This document shows positions 12,626 to 24,680 of a DNA stretch of 64,000 bases, in pieces. The notes below the pieces were generated by a model. The model worked only from the letters and a program-made list of their open reading frames with translations, was not told the origin of the DNA and did no database searches. Each line of letters begins with the position of its first letter. Position 1 is the first letter of the stretch. The position numbers and the translations under genes were made by a program. The stretch is from Membranipora membranacea (Eukaryota > Bryozoa > Gymnolaemata > Cheilostomatida > Membraniporidae): the NCBI GenBank assembly GCA_914767715.1, contig OU612075.1:15252001-15316000 (forward strand). Direction: 5' to 3'.

Positions 12626-15600
12626 ATGGTCCTGATTTATTGCCACATACTGATACTGCTGTACACGAGCTTTCATGGTAAGTAAATGCTTGTCCGACTT
12701 TACTCCTGATAGGGAGACTGTTAAACTTACCAAAGCTCAAACAGATACTATTTAGGCGAAATGATGGGCCACAATGATCATGCCTACATAAAAGATTTTT
12801 TGATTAAATTCTAATTAAATCAAATAAATCAAAAGAATATTATGTACTCACATTTAGCAGTTAGAAGACATCTCTTAAACTGGAGAAATTTATTAAAACA
12901 AAGATTGTCCAACAATGCAATGAGGCAAAAATATGTATACAAAATCAGATACTTACCAATCTTATAATGTGTGTCTATAAATAGGACAGACTAACTGATC
13001 ACCGATATCTGCGCCCTCCTGTTTCTGTCATTTATGGTTACGGATCAATTAGCAGTGGTGATCACTTATGACCTAGGATAGTTTGACCATGTATGCAATA
13101 TTTTGTCAGTTTTATGACCCAGACCACCATGTACATCTCGACTATGACTACACCCAGACCATGTACATCTCGACTATGACTACACCCAGACCATGTACAT
13201 CTCCACTATGACTACACACTTTGTTTGGTGGTCAATTTGGCCTGAGTTAGGCATTATATTGATATAATTGAAATATCGGAAACCCCATCATTAACTATTC
13301 TGCTACAGAACTGATAACTTCTGGAATATTAGTTTGCTCATTTAGAAGTCTGAGACACACCCAAATAATTACTAGAATGATACTGCTATGCTAAACTGTC
13401 CTATTTGCTTATACACTAATATTGGCTGTTTGGTTACAAAAAATAAAAAACTTGACTCCGCTGTGTACACTATTTTTGTGGTATATTTGTGACAGCGGTT
13501 GCAGTGGTGTACAGAGGACCGATGAGATGTGAGATCGGAAATGGTTACATACAGTGGATAGCAGGAGATAACATGTGTTACAAGTTTTTTGAAACCGACT
13601 CTTTATTTTCTGCTGCCAGCACGACCTGTTCAGACCTCGGAGGATGGATTACCTCGGTCAAGGTGAGAAGGTCCTATTAATGTTCTGAAGAGTCAGGGGT
13701 TACGTAATGGTAGAAGGCGTTGAGTGGTCTAGCTGAGCGTCTGTGGATACATGATTTAGATGATTAAGAGTTTTGAGATGATGTTGAAATCACTTGTGCC
13801 CCAACCAACCCCTTCTAGGAATAATAATCATTTTAGGCTTCTGTAATTTTAATATATATATATACTTTTATTGGCATCCAAAGTCATCTCATTTGAAATG
13901 TTTTGCACATATTTCAAATGTGAAATGTTTTTAATATGTGTCCATGAGGTGCAGTCAGAAGAGTTTAAGCTCTGTAAACTGTAAAACTGTAAATATATTG
14001 AAGGAGTCTGCATGTGCTTTGAACAAGTTGTTGCATAACTTCAGTTTTTAACCTTCATTGTTAAAGCTAAACAAAAAATTTTCTGTAGTGTAAATAATGT
14101 CATCAGTTCAAAGCGTTAATGACATGCAAAATAATACAGTTTTTTAAGAGAAAGAACAGGCACAAACATGGTCGATTGTGATTTAATCAATCGTACAGTT
14201 TTATTTTTTGTGCCAAATGACTTCAGCATGATTGACGGCATTCAACCCGTTCAAGTCATTCACTCATATCATAATAATGTGTTTGTTTTCCATTACGTAA
14301 TATTTTTTTCATATGGTAATGGCTCTTTGCAGTGAAGGTGCCAAAATAATCTTCAATTGTCAGCTGAAATTGAAAAAATTCAATTAAATAAGATTTGGGT
14401 TGAGGCAGGTTAGGTACATTTTCTTTGAGTAAATACAAAGGCAATGGAATGATCTGTGTTATGCTAATTTGAAAATTAACCTAGAGCTCAAATATAGCTG
14501 TGTTTTCAATTTCAACACCCTCATCTTCTCAAACAATTGCCATCGACATGGTATTTGTATTTTGTTCATTGTCTGTGATGATATTAGCAACCGTATATAT
14601 GTCCGGTCAAACAGGGGTTTGGTAGGGGAGGGGGTCTGGGCCTGGTCAGAAATTTTTTATTTTAATATTATGAGAATAAATTTACAATTGAAAAATTTAG
14701 TTAGATATTGAACTACTAGAAAGTGTCTATCAACAATAGCAGCCGGGATGGGTGATGATAGGAGCGATTTCTAGACTACGCCTTTTATGGGGCGACAACC
14801 TTTGTTTTAAGATGCATTTAGCGCCAGACTAATGAAAATAATTTCAATATTCACAAATCTTTCTCCTACAGAATAAGACTCAAGAAGATTTCATCATTTC
14901 ACATCTGATGAGCTTTCAGAATGGGAATGTCGAGATATGGATAGGGTTATACAGAGATGGCAATGATAACTGGCTGTGGCAGGAGGATAATTCAACTAAA
15001 GGTATTCTGTCATGTTGATGTGCTGCTTGAAGCGTTGCGCCAGCACATAATATAGTCCATAGTATAGGCCATAGATAACGAGTCTTTAACAACAGTTTTT
15101 ACACCCTTAGCCATCTGTTTGCCTCATCCAGTGAGGGATAATCTTAAAATTTCCAATTAGGTTTTCCTGACCCATACATAGGTTTGACATTAGTGCTCAG
15201 ACGACTGCAATGCGAGTTAGTGGAATTACATTATCAACAACTCATCTGAATGGTTGAATAGTAATGCCACTTGTATTGCAGTTGACTGGTTGGACTAGTT
15301 TGACATGCGTTTTGAATCAATAATCCATCCAAAGATGTCACATGATCCCGCAATGCATGTCAGATCAGCTCTTGTTTGACCTTTCAGGGGATCATGTCGA
15401 TGATAAAACAAATGCACAATTTTGCTTTGCTAGTATGCAGAAGAATGGAGATGCTCAGAGTAGATTTTCCTATAAAAATTGCAACTCTCAGTTCACTTCT
15501 GATGTAGTCTGTGTTGTGTATCCATCCTGTTCATATGAAGGTTAGTGACTTTACTCTCAGATATATTGAATAACCTGTTTTCAGTCCCCTTTCTGTGGCA

Positions 15601-17484
15601 GCAAGTCACAAGTCTTTATTTACAGTCAAAAATCAAGTCATAAGCCACGTGACAACAGTTATTTGTCAAAGCTACAACCTTTTTTTTGAGATATTCGTAC
15701 ACATATTCTTAATGCATTGGACATTATTTTATTTTTCTAGACAGTTCAGCTGCTTGTGCAGGCGCATTTAACTACTCTTCCACTACGCAGATGACAACCA
15801 CATTACAAGTGGCAACAACTCCCGCAGCTACCACAACTCATTTACCACCTATTATACCACAATCGTCCACTTCTACACATGATACAGAGGCTACTGAGTT
15901 GTCCACAACTGCAGAGATGACCACGGCCAGAGAAAAGTCAACAACTGCAGTGACAACCACAACTAAACAACTGACCACAGCTCCAGGGACGATCACGACT
16001 ACAGAAAGGATCATGACTACAGAAGTGACCACAACTCCAGAGATGACCACAACGGCAGAAGAGTCCACAACTACAGAGATGACTACAACGGCAGAAGAGT
16101 CCACAACTCAAGAGATGACCACAACGGCAGAAGAGTCCACAACTACACAGCTGACTACAATACCAGAAATCACCACAGATATGATCACAACTGTACAATC
16201 GTCCACAACTCAAGAGAGTACAACAACTACAGAAATGGCCTCAGCAACACAAGAGACAACAAAACCACAGTTGACCACAACTAGACATGACACAATCGCT
16301 ACAGACAAAACTCTGGCTGTACAATTATCCTCTTCTTCCCAGGTAAACTAATAAGTACATTCAGCTAGTTGATATGAATCCGGCGTGGGAAAATTTATAA
16401 TTGATAACATGCAAGTATTTTACGCTTTTTAGTTTACATAACAAGTTTGTTTTATCAAGGGACATGACAAGTCATGCGTAGGGATATCTGATTTTTGCAA
16501 TAAGACGTGGTATGCTTTTGTTACTGACTATGATGCTTCCCTACATCAGCGGATTCATATTCCCATTTATATGGGCCGCTATCGTTTAACCTCATTTGAA
16601 ATAGGAGTTGAAAATATTGTGTTGCAATATAAGTTGTCTGCTCACTTGTCAAGAACAGACGATTTCTCAAATGCAAAGTTTATGTGTTTTGCTATGCTTT
16701 TCAGACTACAAAAAGAGATACAGCCCTCTCAGAAGCACAGATCAGAGAGAGGAGACAGAGACTGATGGTTAGTACCACCTCCTCAGTTGGAGCTATCGTC
16801 TTAGCTGCTGCTGTGGCGAGTATATTATACAGTATCTTCAAAAGGAGGCCGGTAAGATATATATGAATATGATTATTCAGGTAACCCGCATTGAACCAAG
16901 GACTATGGGGTGTACCTGAATATATACCTGCTCTCTTACAAATGAGCAGATAAGTGAAAGAATCATGCAGTTAGCAGATTTAGTTTAACATTTTTTTATT
17001 CGTAAAATGATATGTAAGGTCTTTGAATATGAATCATGTTTATATTTATGTGCAGCCTGATGTGAGTAATCTGGAGCTAATAGATGACATCAAAGCTAGC
17101 AGAGAACAGTGTGAGAACCAAGAGAGCTCTGATTGCAATCAGGCTGGCGATAGAAGAGAGACAGTAACTCCTTCAAACATAAACCCTGAGATTGAAACAG
17201 ACAGATCACAAGTTATATCTGCAAAACCACCACGCAAAATTAGACTTTTGCCGTCTATGGTGTTGAAAAATACGTCAACATTGAAAGCTGCTTCAGCATT
17301 CACCCAAAGAGCTGACAGTCTGACACCAACAGAAGGAAACGATGTTCCAATGACTAACTTTGACCCACATTTTGATCCTGGCAGTGAATTTACTGCAGCG
17401 AATAACTTTAAGTTCAGATTAGCTGTCACAAAGGTTGTGGCTGTGAAATCATTTAAACCAAGAATAGCTTTACTTCCTAGATAG
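12626..17484 (+). CDS. Mucin-stalked C-type lectin-like transmembrane receptor
   Basis: Seven exons join in frame (12626-12677, 13496-13662, 14872-15001, 15388-15540, 15741-16342, 16705-16851, 17056-17484), giving 559 residues. Order: hydrophobic signal peptide (about 1-18); a C-type lectin-like domain (about 28-170) with the MCYKFF, TTCSDLGGW, EIWIGL and WLWQEDN landmarks and six cysteines; a Thr/Ser-rich mucin-type stalk (about 170-369) containing three exact-length 12-residue repeats beginning EMTTTAEESTT; a transmembrane helix (about 393-412, VGAIVLAAAVASILYSIF) followed by KRR; and a ~142-residue cytoplasmic tail. The lectin domain lacks EPN/QPD and WND, so calcium-dependent sugar binding by the usual site is unlikely. 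The tail has no ITAM/ITIM, but a twin motif (PRKIRLLPS and KPRIALLPR). The family suggests cell-surface recognition; the ligand is unknown. Confidence 0.85.
13126..13218. repeat. 32-bp minisatellite, about 2.9 units, in lectin receptor intron 1
   Basis: Two identical 32-bp units start at 13126 and 13158 (accatgtacatctcgacta...), and a third partial unit from 13190 differs by one base. It lies in intron 1 and does not reach a splice site. Confidence 0.85.
16040..16147 (+). repeat. 36-bp coding repeat, three units, in the mucin stalk
   Basis: Units at 16040-16075, 16076-16111 and 16112-16147 each encode 12 residues (EM-TTT-AEE-STT-x). They differ at only a few bases, so the stalk length is likely to vary between alleles by unequal exchange. 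Confidence 0.9.
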
Positions 17485-19909
17485 CATTATGATGTTCCCC
17501 AATCTTGAGTGCAGTGTACTTTGCTTGTGTATTTGTGAAAATAATGTCGGCTGATTCTAAATATGTTGGAGAATATCTCCACATCTACTGGAAATAGAAG
17601 ACAGGGAGTACAAAATAGTCATTGATGTCAGTCATAATGACGCTCTTCACTCAAAATTACACACAAAACAGCGTTATATAGACATACTGTTCCAAGTATC
17701 GTGCCAATTTAGGTAAATGATTGCACCAGCAAGACCAACAGACCAACTCCTTGGTGGGAGAAATCATCATCATTGTTTTAATTAATTTCCTGATTCCTTT
17801 AGACAGTTTTTTTGTGAACATTATTTTCCTTGCATTCACACACATTATCATTCCACTTTGAGATGACTCAAGTATGATAATCTTGCTCATCATGATTCAA
17901 ATATAGTTAAAGCAAGGAGGCTTGGTTTAAGAGCGATTTTGCTTAGAATGCTAAGGGATAAGAGAAGAGATTACTATGTGTCATGACTTTACGCAGACAA
18001 CTTGATCAAATGATATCAAACTTCATATATTATATATATTTACGGTTGCCATCACAGCCAAAATTTAGTACACTCAATAATTAGTTTATCATTCAGATGG
18101 GTATGTGTAGGTTCACTGATGGCCTGAGGTAACTCTTGGTATTAGTTCACGTAGCTGGAAAAGAATAGAGAGAATTACAAAAAGAGTATCAGTTTGCTCA
18201 ACCTCGGCACTCTGAGATTGAACTAAGAGCTTGACAAGCGTCACTAGAAGAGGTAAAGTATTAGATGAAATTTGATCCATTTGTCTACATTCAGAGTTGC
18301 CCCCCATGCTACACGACCAGTGAAGGGGGGCAACTCTGATTGCAGGCAAGTAGATCAAGCTTGTTCTAGTAGCTCACCTTGTAACTCACCTCGTGGAACA
18401 CTCAAAATCACCTAACGGTGCAAACAGGGAGTGCCTCTTTCGTCAGTGTTTAGTCAGTGTGATTTCAGTGTGGCAGCGATAGCTGCTTATTGTTGAGTGT
18501 TATTTGACCCCAGCCTTAGATCCCTCACACTACAATATATGCACAATTACCAATAGCTAAGATCTGTTCACATCCAGTAAAAAAAGAAGTAAAAATAAAA
18601 ATGACGATAATCAATCTGCACAATACTATCCAGTATAACAATGTACGTAATCTAAGTATGGGATTAATTATATAAGTAATTCTATTAGACTATTATGTTC
18701 TCATGGAGAGTGCATGTATATCAATGAATAATAAAAACTCATTTTCACCCATCAAGGACACACCTCATTCAATGACCCACAGCTGATGACCGAGATATTG
18801 TCTCTGTTTATCTAGGCCAAGTTTGGTCCATTTGCCTGCATTTGGAGTTGCTACCGACCCACAGGCATTCAGATCAAACTTAATCTGCTGTTTCTCTACT
18901 CGGACATGTCATTGTACAAAAAACCGTATAGGAGAGACTAGAGGCATCCCCTGAACCGTGCTCAAGTGAAATATGGCTCATGGACTAGCCGGGTGAGCAT
19001 AGTACTCGACAGTCGGCTTTAAGGTTGTTCCACAGCTTTCCAGTATGGATGAAGAAGCTTTCCAGATGGGACTTGGTGTTGTGAAGTGTTGTTTCATATT
19101 GTTGGTCGTGTTTTCTAAGACATGTCTTGGTGTTAGCAGGCTTGATAAAGTTGTGCAGCTCAGTTTCGCTTATCGCTTTCTTTGAAGAGGGCATTGCACG
19201 AAACAAGCAAACAAACTGCCATACATTGGCTCTTCATTTCACCACCCACCAATCAGGGCCAAGAAATTTTCTAACTATATGACATGTTCATAATTACCCT
19301 CAATTCTATTAAACAGAAAGAGGTTTAAACTAAAAATAATTATTTTGATATAGAAGCAGTAAGAGTAACAATGAATAAAAATTTAGAAATATAAATAGTT
19401 TAGAAATATAAATAGAAAAAAGTACTCTACCTTTTCGTTGGATCAATCAACAATCACATTGCACGTACCTGAGCACATACCTGAGCTGATATAGTTTCAA
19501 CACCGAATTTTCATCGGGATTATGGAAACTTGGTTTCTCATAAATCCGTTAATCGTACCATCCCTGGTACCAGGTCAGTAATCATTTATGCCAAATTGAT
19601 AGTACTGGTTTTTTTCCTACAACCTATCAGGGGGCCTGAGGACAAGATAATGGATTGATAGCGCTAGTTAGGGAGCCAAATATTCATTACAAAGCACTCT
19701 CATCCCACAAGCTCATTCTACTAAGCAGCGAGGTCTGATGAACTCGAGTCAGAAAATTCACCTTGCGGAAAACAAGGATGACGAATGCCGTTGACACCAC
19801 TGAATTTATAATCTTGTGAGCAAATGTGACATTACTGTCACATAATCATCATAGTGAGTTGCCAACCTAAGTAATGATGGGGCCGCTCCACTTTTGCTGG
19901 TGTAGCAGA
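17485..19909. other. Gene-free stretch with one strong hairpin
   Basis: No exon is supported after the lectin receptor stop. No clear AATAAA was found close to the stop, so its 3' end is undefined. The notable content is the foldback at 18,270-18,360 and a partial, diverged copy of one arm at about 18,827-18,882. The small minus-strand frame at 18,113-18,358 overlaps the hairpin and is not considered coding. Confidence 0.45.
18270..18360. repeat. Foldback element (inverted repeat, about 36-nt arms, 19-nt loop)
   Basis: The left arm (tttgatccatttgtctac... to cccccc at 18305) is the reverse complement of the right arm starting gggggg at 18325 and ending near 18360, with only a few mismatches. 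A single-arm relative occurs near 18,827-18,882 (tttggtccatttgcctgcat). This suggests a short foldback transposon rather than a structural RNA. Confidence 0.7.
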
Positions 19910-20229
19910 GCAAGGGCTGGGCACACCAAGAGTGAGGCTGATGATTGTTGTTCTTACATGATGCTATTATTTAAATCTATAACAAAAATGAATGCTTGAG
20001 ATTGGTTGCAGCAATTTCTCCAGTTTAACCATTATAGTCCTAACACATAAATTGTGCCAAATAAAACGTAATTTATCTAGTAATAAAAATTGTCCATTCA
20101 ACCAAGGTAAAATCTCAGTCCACAAATCAGTCTATATCCAAGAAAGTTAATTTTTAAATATATAGTATGCATAACGTAACTAAGGCCCATGATGGCACAT
20201 TAGTCAGACATAGCACACAAGTAGACTGT

Positions 20230-20560
20230 GAACAGATTAAAGTAAATGACTACTATTGAGGATTAACCAATCACCAAACTCCTTGGAGTGAAATTTGACA
20301 GCCACATAAATTTCACAAACCATGTCGAGTCAATCATAGACAAAGCCATGCCTACAGATTGATTTTACATCAGCCAGTCTAAGCATATTTTGCTATTCAC
20401 ATGTTTTATAGTATTAAGCTTTTGGTGTCCCTAACTAGCTCTCCCATTCATCAACAAATTGAATATGAGATGATAATCAGACTGCTAAAAAAAATACAAC
20501 CAACAGTCAAAACCCATTACAATTAGGTTGGCTAGTCTATCCAGTTGCGTTGGTCTGTAA
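20230..20560 (+). pseudogene. Degraded LINE reverse transcriptase remnant (block 1 copy)
   Basis: The plus strand reads, with stops, a segment KLLGVKFDSHINFTNHVE-SII, which is the thumb/connection region motif of Jockey/CR1-type LINE reverse transcriptases (LGV-x-D-x-x-L-x-F-x-x-H). The same remnant, differently decayed, is at 33,830-34,110, so it was already present before the block duplicated. Confidence 0.6.
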
Positions 20561-21137
20561 TTTGAATAGAACCATGAGCATTTATGGTGTTAAGACGTAG
20601 CAATGATAAATTAGTTAGACACAATAAATCAAAGTATCAGATTCAGTCCTCGACATGAATTTTGAGTACTAGATGAGGAAATTCCTATAGTAACAGCCAA
20701 TAATTCACAAGCTAGATGGTGAACAATTGATAAATACACTAATAATAACTGGAATCCAGAGACATTACCAGAGACAATCCAGAGATATTACTACGCCAAA
20801 TCTAGTGCAAAGACATTGCAGGCAAAAAATAATATAATATGTGACTTTTTTGCCTGCCATTGTTTACTGCAGTCTTCCATAAGCAGGCTGTAATCCCAAT
20901 TCATTTTAACCAGCTTATTTCAATTAAAAAAATATATACACCAAAGTTTTGAATCAACATCTCTACTCTCTACATCTCTAATGCCTATATCTAATGCCTA
21001 ATGAATACAGAGGAAAATCCAACAGTATTGCTGGATTTTTCTCTGAGGTCATTAGGGATGAGGGATTAGTTGATCTTATTTTTTTTGTAAGGTTTTATAT
21101 TTGTTCCCGTAGGGCACTGTGCTGATTGGTGCTACAG

Positions 21138-21568
21138 CATATTAGCAGTGGCGTATATTAGCACTCACGGCCCACGGATTTCCGTGAGTGGCTGAAAAGC
21201 TCAGTGTGTAGAGCGTCCGCCTTATAATCACTGTTAATAAAATTGTTGTGGGTTCGAATCCCATCAAGGTCAGTTTTTTTTCAAATGGGTGCTTTATAAC
21301 TGGAGCATTTTTACCGTAATCTTCTACTGCTGTTGAGTTGTTTTCTGAAAGTACCCAACAGCTCAGTGAGCTATTGAAATACCTCTCTGCTTGCACTATT
21401 TTGCTACCGATATGCAAAAATTTCCGTGGTGGGAGGGCGCTTAAGCGCCCCTCCCACACCCTCCCCGCCACGCCTACGGCGTGGGGATTGACCTGCGCCC
21501 GATTATTATGCTCATCTCTGAAAAGTCAGTGAGTGAAATTTTCTAGAATATACGCCCCTGCATATTAG
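21138..21568. mobile_element. hAT-like MITE, 415 bp, with 8-bp target duplication
   Basis: Terminal inverted repeats cagtggcgtatat (from 21146) and its near-exact complement atatacgcccctg (ending 21560) are flanked by the identical 8-bp direct repeat catattag (21138-21145 and 21561-21568). CAG-starting termini with an 8-bp duplication are typical of hAT elements. The paralogous block (near 36,196-36,220) has the site without the insertion. The element has no transposase and carries a tRNA-like sequence inside. Confidence 0.88.
21183..21273 (+). ncRNA. tRNA-like sequence (pseudo-tRNA or SINE head) inside the hAT MITE
   Basis: An A box fitting TRGYNNARNNG (tggctgaaaag, 21189-21199) and a perfect B box (ggttcgaatcc, 21251-21261) are spaced as in a tRNA with a short intron or expanded arm. 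A D-arm (gctc/gagc) and a five-pair T-arm can be drawn, but the acceptor stem does not pair, so it is not a functional tRNA. Its reverse strand gives the GFEPTT peptide often mis-annotated as protein. Confidence 0.6.
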
Positions 21569-21804
21569 TATACCTTTAGTGCTTTTTCATGGGTGCTCAT
21601 TGGGATAGCCTCCGTCCACTCTAGTCATCAAACTATCTATTGATTTAATAATGTATCTTTAATAATGATGCCAACTGTTTTCTTTCAACTATACTGAGGT
21701 GAACTTATAAAGGCAATATTATCAATCAAATATTTTCTCTACAGTAGTAGGGACCAAAGCGGTGTGATGTGTGGTTTTGGGAGGTGCAGAGATAATTCAT
21801 CAAC

Positions 21805-24311
21805 CTACAACACAACTGCAACACAACAGCAACTGATTAACAGCTGTTTCGAGGCCTTCTTTAGTACAACCTCCTCATGGCCGGCCCCAGCAGCATGAAG
21901 CCACCCCTGTGTGTTGCTGAGCATCTCAATCAATCTCATCGATCCCTCCGTACATTTTGCAAGTTTCAGTGGTGTGTTTACGCTGTTGCGCAACCAGGGA
22001 GGCTGCCAACTCTTCATTGTTTCAGTGCAACAATGTTCGCCCCATCACTCTCATGCTTATACTCTAAGCCAAACCAGTGCAGGGAGGTTTGCTTTCCATC
22101 AACTCATCGGCGCAAAGTCGCTATCGTCAAGGCACCCGTCCCTCGTGCCACTCGTTCACTACTCAAATTCACCACATTGAGCATAGTACAACTCATACAC
22201 AAGTCAGAGAGATGACTTGTTTGCGCTACAGCCAGTGGGCTGACTGTGATTTCCTGTCTCGCTCTGCCTGCCTTTTATGCGAGGGCCAAGCTTTTAATCC
22301 TATGTTTGTAATACCTTAGATCTAACTCAGACTCACTTTGATTTTTTCACCCTGCAGAGATTAAAATACTTTAATTTGAGTATTAAAGGCATAATCCTTG
22401 CTTAGCCTTCTACCCCAAGCAGTTTGCTTATCATCACTTAATCCCCTCATTCTAATCCTTACAAGGATTATAACAAAAGGAATCAAATCCTGGCCAACTC
22501 CACAAAACAAAATGAGTGTGTTAAACCCCAGCTTACAAGTAATAGGATTACTTAGCATTTGTCTTCACACAGTGCTGTTGCCAAATCCATGCAGATGTGC
22601 TTTCTGCCTCATGTACTATGCTTTTTGTGGCTTGTTTGAGTGCTCTTCCTGAAAGCCCAACTCTAGTCAGAAATTTGGTAGCTGATCTAGCCATGAATCC
22701 ACGGCAGCCAACTTCCACTGCAAATAATTCGCAATTCCAACCTTTGTCCTGGCATTGTGTGACCAGATCTTCGTATCTTGTCAGTTTTCTCTCATGCGCG
22801 TATGAGAGATTTTCTTCCCAAGGCACCGTCAATTCCATCAGTACCAGTGCTTTTTCTTTGTCAGACCAAACAATTAAGTCTGGTCTTTGGTTCGTGATCA
22901 CAATATGCTGTGGCATGCTGAGCTGCTCTGTGAGGTCGCATCTCACCTGCCATTTTCCGCTGTTCATCAATCCCTTTTTGCGCAAAATCTTTTCACGCGC
23001 TTCACCACCAGCATAAGCATATTCACACTTCTCCGTGACATATTTACACAACACTTTCAGGACTTGATTATGCCTATAAGTGTATCTTCCCAGGCTCTGT
23101 TGGCAATTTGACAGTATATGTCGAAGTGTGCCCTTAGCCGAACACTTGGCGCATTTCGAGTTCTCGGTCAAATTCCAGCGTTCCAGGTTTGCCGGGGTCG
23201 GTAGTTGATCATAAGCTGCACCAACCAGAAAGCTGATCCTTTGTGGCTCCATTGACCACAATTCTGTCCATTTGAGCTGACGCTGCTCAACAGACTCCCA
23301 ACAAGTCCACCTGCCTTGTTGGGCTTGGCCCACAGCTTGTGTCTGGCGGCGCTCCTCTTCCATCTTTTGCACCTCATCAACTACCATCTCCCGTCTAACC
23401 TTTGGGCTTTCCTCTGAGAACCACCGGTTTGCTTCCCAGCCGATGCCATGACGTGCAGTTGTCACAGCACCCACAATCTCACTTATCTCCAGTCGAGATT
23501 TGGCATCTCTGACAGTCTCTGTGACAGACCATTTTTACCAGTGTCAAGTGTTGGAGCACATTCCCTTATCACCTGGTCTGGTGACTCGTTCAACATCATA
23601 TCCAGTCTCGCCTTTGATGTTTTGTACTCTTCCACAAGCGATTTCATATGTAGTGAAAGAGTAAACGAACTGGCATACAGTGCATTAGTGTTGAAGCTCC
23701 TTGGAACTCCGAGCCACTTACGCATGTGCTTGTTAATCATTTGCTCCATTCTCTCAACTGGTGTTAGCGGAATATCATAAACTGTCAGAGGCCACAGAAT
23801 TCGAGGCATAGGTGCAAAGTTGAGAATCGAGGCTTTGTATTTACCAGACAGACCACATTTTTCAATCGCGTCCAGCCCTGTAATGAGTTGCTTTTTCACT
23901 TCGTTCCCGCGAAACCTGTCTGTGATCGGTAAACTATACCATCTTCCTAAGCTCTTCACAGGCTGCTCTGCAAGCGTGGGAATACGCTCTGTTCCTATGA
24001 AGAAGGTATTTTGTACAGGTTTGCCTTTACACAAAGACAGGGACCGGCTCTTGCTAGGTTTGAATCGCATCGCACATCTCTCTATCAACTCATGCAGTCT
24101 ATCGATTGAAGCTACAACCTGGGCCTTATCTGGTGATATTATTGTAATATCGTCCATAAAGGCCCTCATCGGCAGTAGTATCTGGTTATTCGCAACCTGG
24201 ATCCCATTCACACTGCCTTGTGAATTCCGTATAACTATCTCCATCACCATAACGAATAGCAAAGGTGATATAGCACATCCCATAAGCCCATAGCACATCC
24301 CATAGCACTTC
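21805..24311 (-). mobile_element. 5'-truncated RLE-type non-LTR retrotransposon
   Basis: Comparison with the second block (36,410-36,470) shows host sequence resuming at about 24,312 on the right and ending near 21,840 on the left, so this is a discrete insertion. The element runs on the minus strand: part of the reverse transcriptase, zinc knuckle, restriction-like endonuclease, then a ~700-nt 3' untranslated region ending near gaggccttctttagtac. The 5' end, including the first reverse transcriptase motifs, is missing. The protein order places it with R2/NeSL-like elements. No clear target duplication could be identified. Confidence 0.85.
22548..24311 (-). pseudogene. Reverse transcriptase / restriction-like endonuclease ORF, truncated and frameshifted
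   Basis: Two minus-strand frames belong to one protein. The first (to 23,483) has reverse transcriptase core motifs, with FMDD near 24,149-24,160 as the catalytic box (FADD in most relatives) and a thumb region. The second (to 22,548) has a CX2CX7HX4C zinc knuckle at about residues 108-124 of that frame and an RPD ... E restriction-like endonuclease site (about residues 197-214), the layout of R2-type enzymes. The frames differ by one base. Similarity continues past the stop in the other frame, and the shift maps to a short A run near 23,530. The first 12 or so residues of the upper frame (before 24,311) are flanking host DNA. The reverse transcriptase N-terminal half is missing, so the copy is dead. 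Confidence 0.85.
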
Positions 24312-24680
24312 CCAGAAGGAAACTTGTTTGCAATCACTAGCAATCTTTTTTTATCCTGTTCCCCTTTAAAGTAGGAAACATTCTTTAAGAGATGAAAAGG
24401 TATAATTTTAAACTCAATTTCTCAGGGAAAAAAAATTCATGGGTTAGATCTCATGAAATAACATCTCAAGACAGAATAGGAGCGATTATTTTACATTTCC
24501 TTCATATAATTGAAAACTGTCATTGATTCTATACTGGCAGAGTTTTAAGATCTATATTTCCGTAGAGGTACTTCTCACCAAAAATGATTGCGTTTTGTAA
24601 TTCAAAATATCTTCAGAGACATCATTTATAATCTACTGCAAGAATAGAAGATATTCATAATTTGGCGAAAAAGACTACAA
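24312..24680. repeat. Upstream flank of lectin unit 1, shared with unit 3
   Basis: This segment (…ttatcctgttcccctttaa… through tactggcagagtttt) matches 36,440-36,860 upstream of unit 3 at roughly 80 percent by eye, and is more weakly related to 28,510-28,780 and 39,230-39,500 upstream of units 2 and 4. It likely contains the old lectin promoter region, now separated from exon A by the inserted 1.7-kb element. Confidence 0.6.

Noticed and set aside
15838-16213. Two long antisense open frames, one very Cys/Gly-rich, one Val/Ser-rich
   Set aside because: They are reverse readings of the Thr-repeat mucin exon; the composition is explained by the ACA/ACC codons of the sense strand.
21142-21471. 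109-codon minus-strand frame containing GFEPTT
   Set aside because: It is the reverse strand of a tRNA-like sequence within a MITE, a common false protein.
24312-24343. First 12 residues of the retroelement frame as the true start of the reverse transcriptase
   Set aside because: This stretch aligns to the second lectin block flank (36,440-36,470), so it is host DNA in chance frame with the truncated element.
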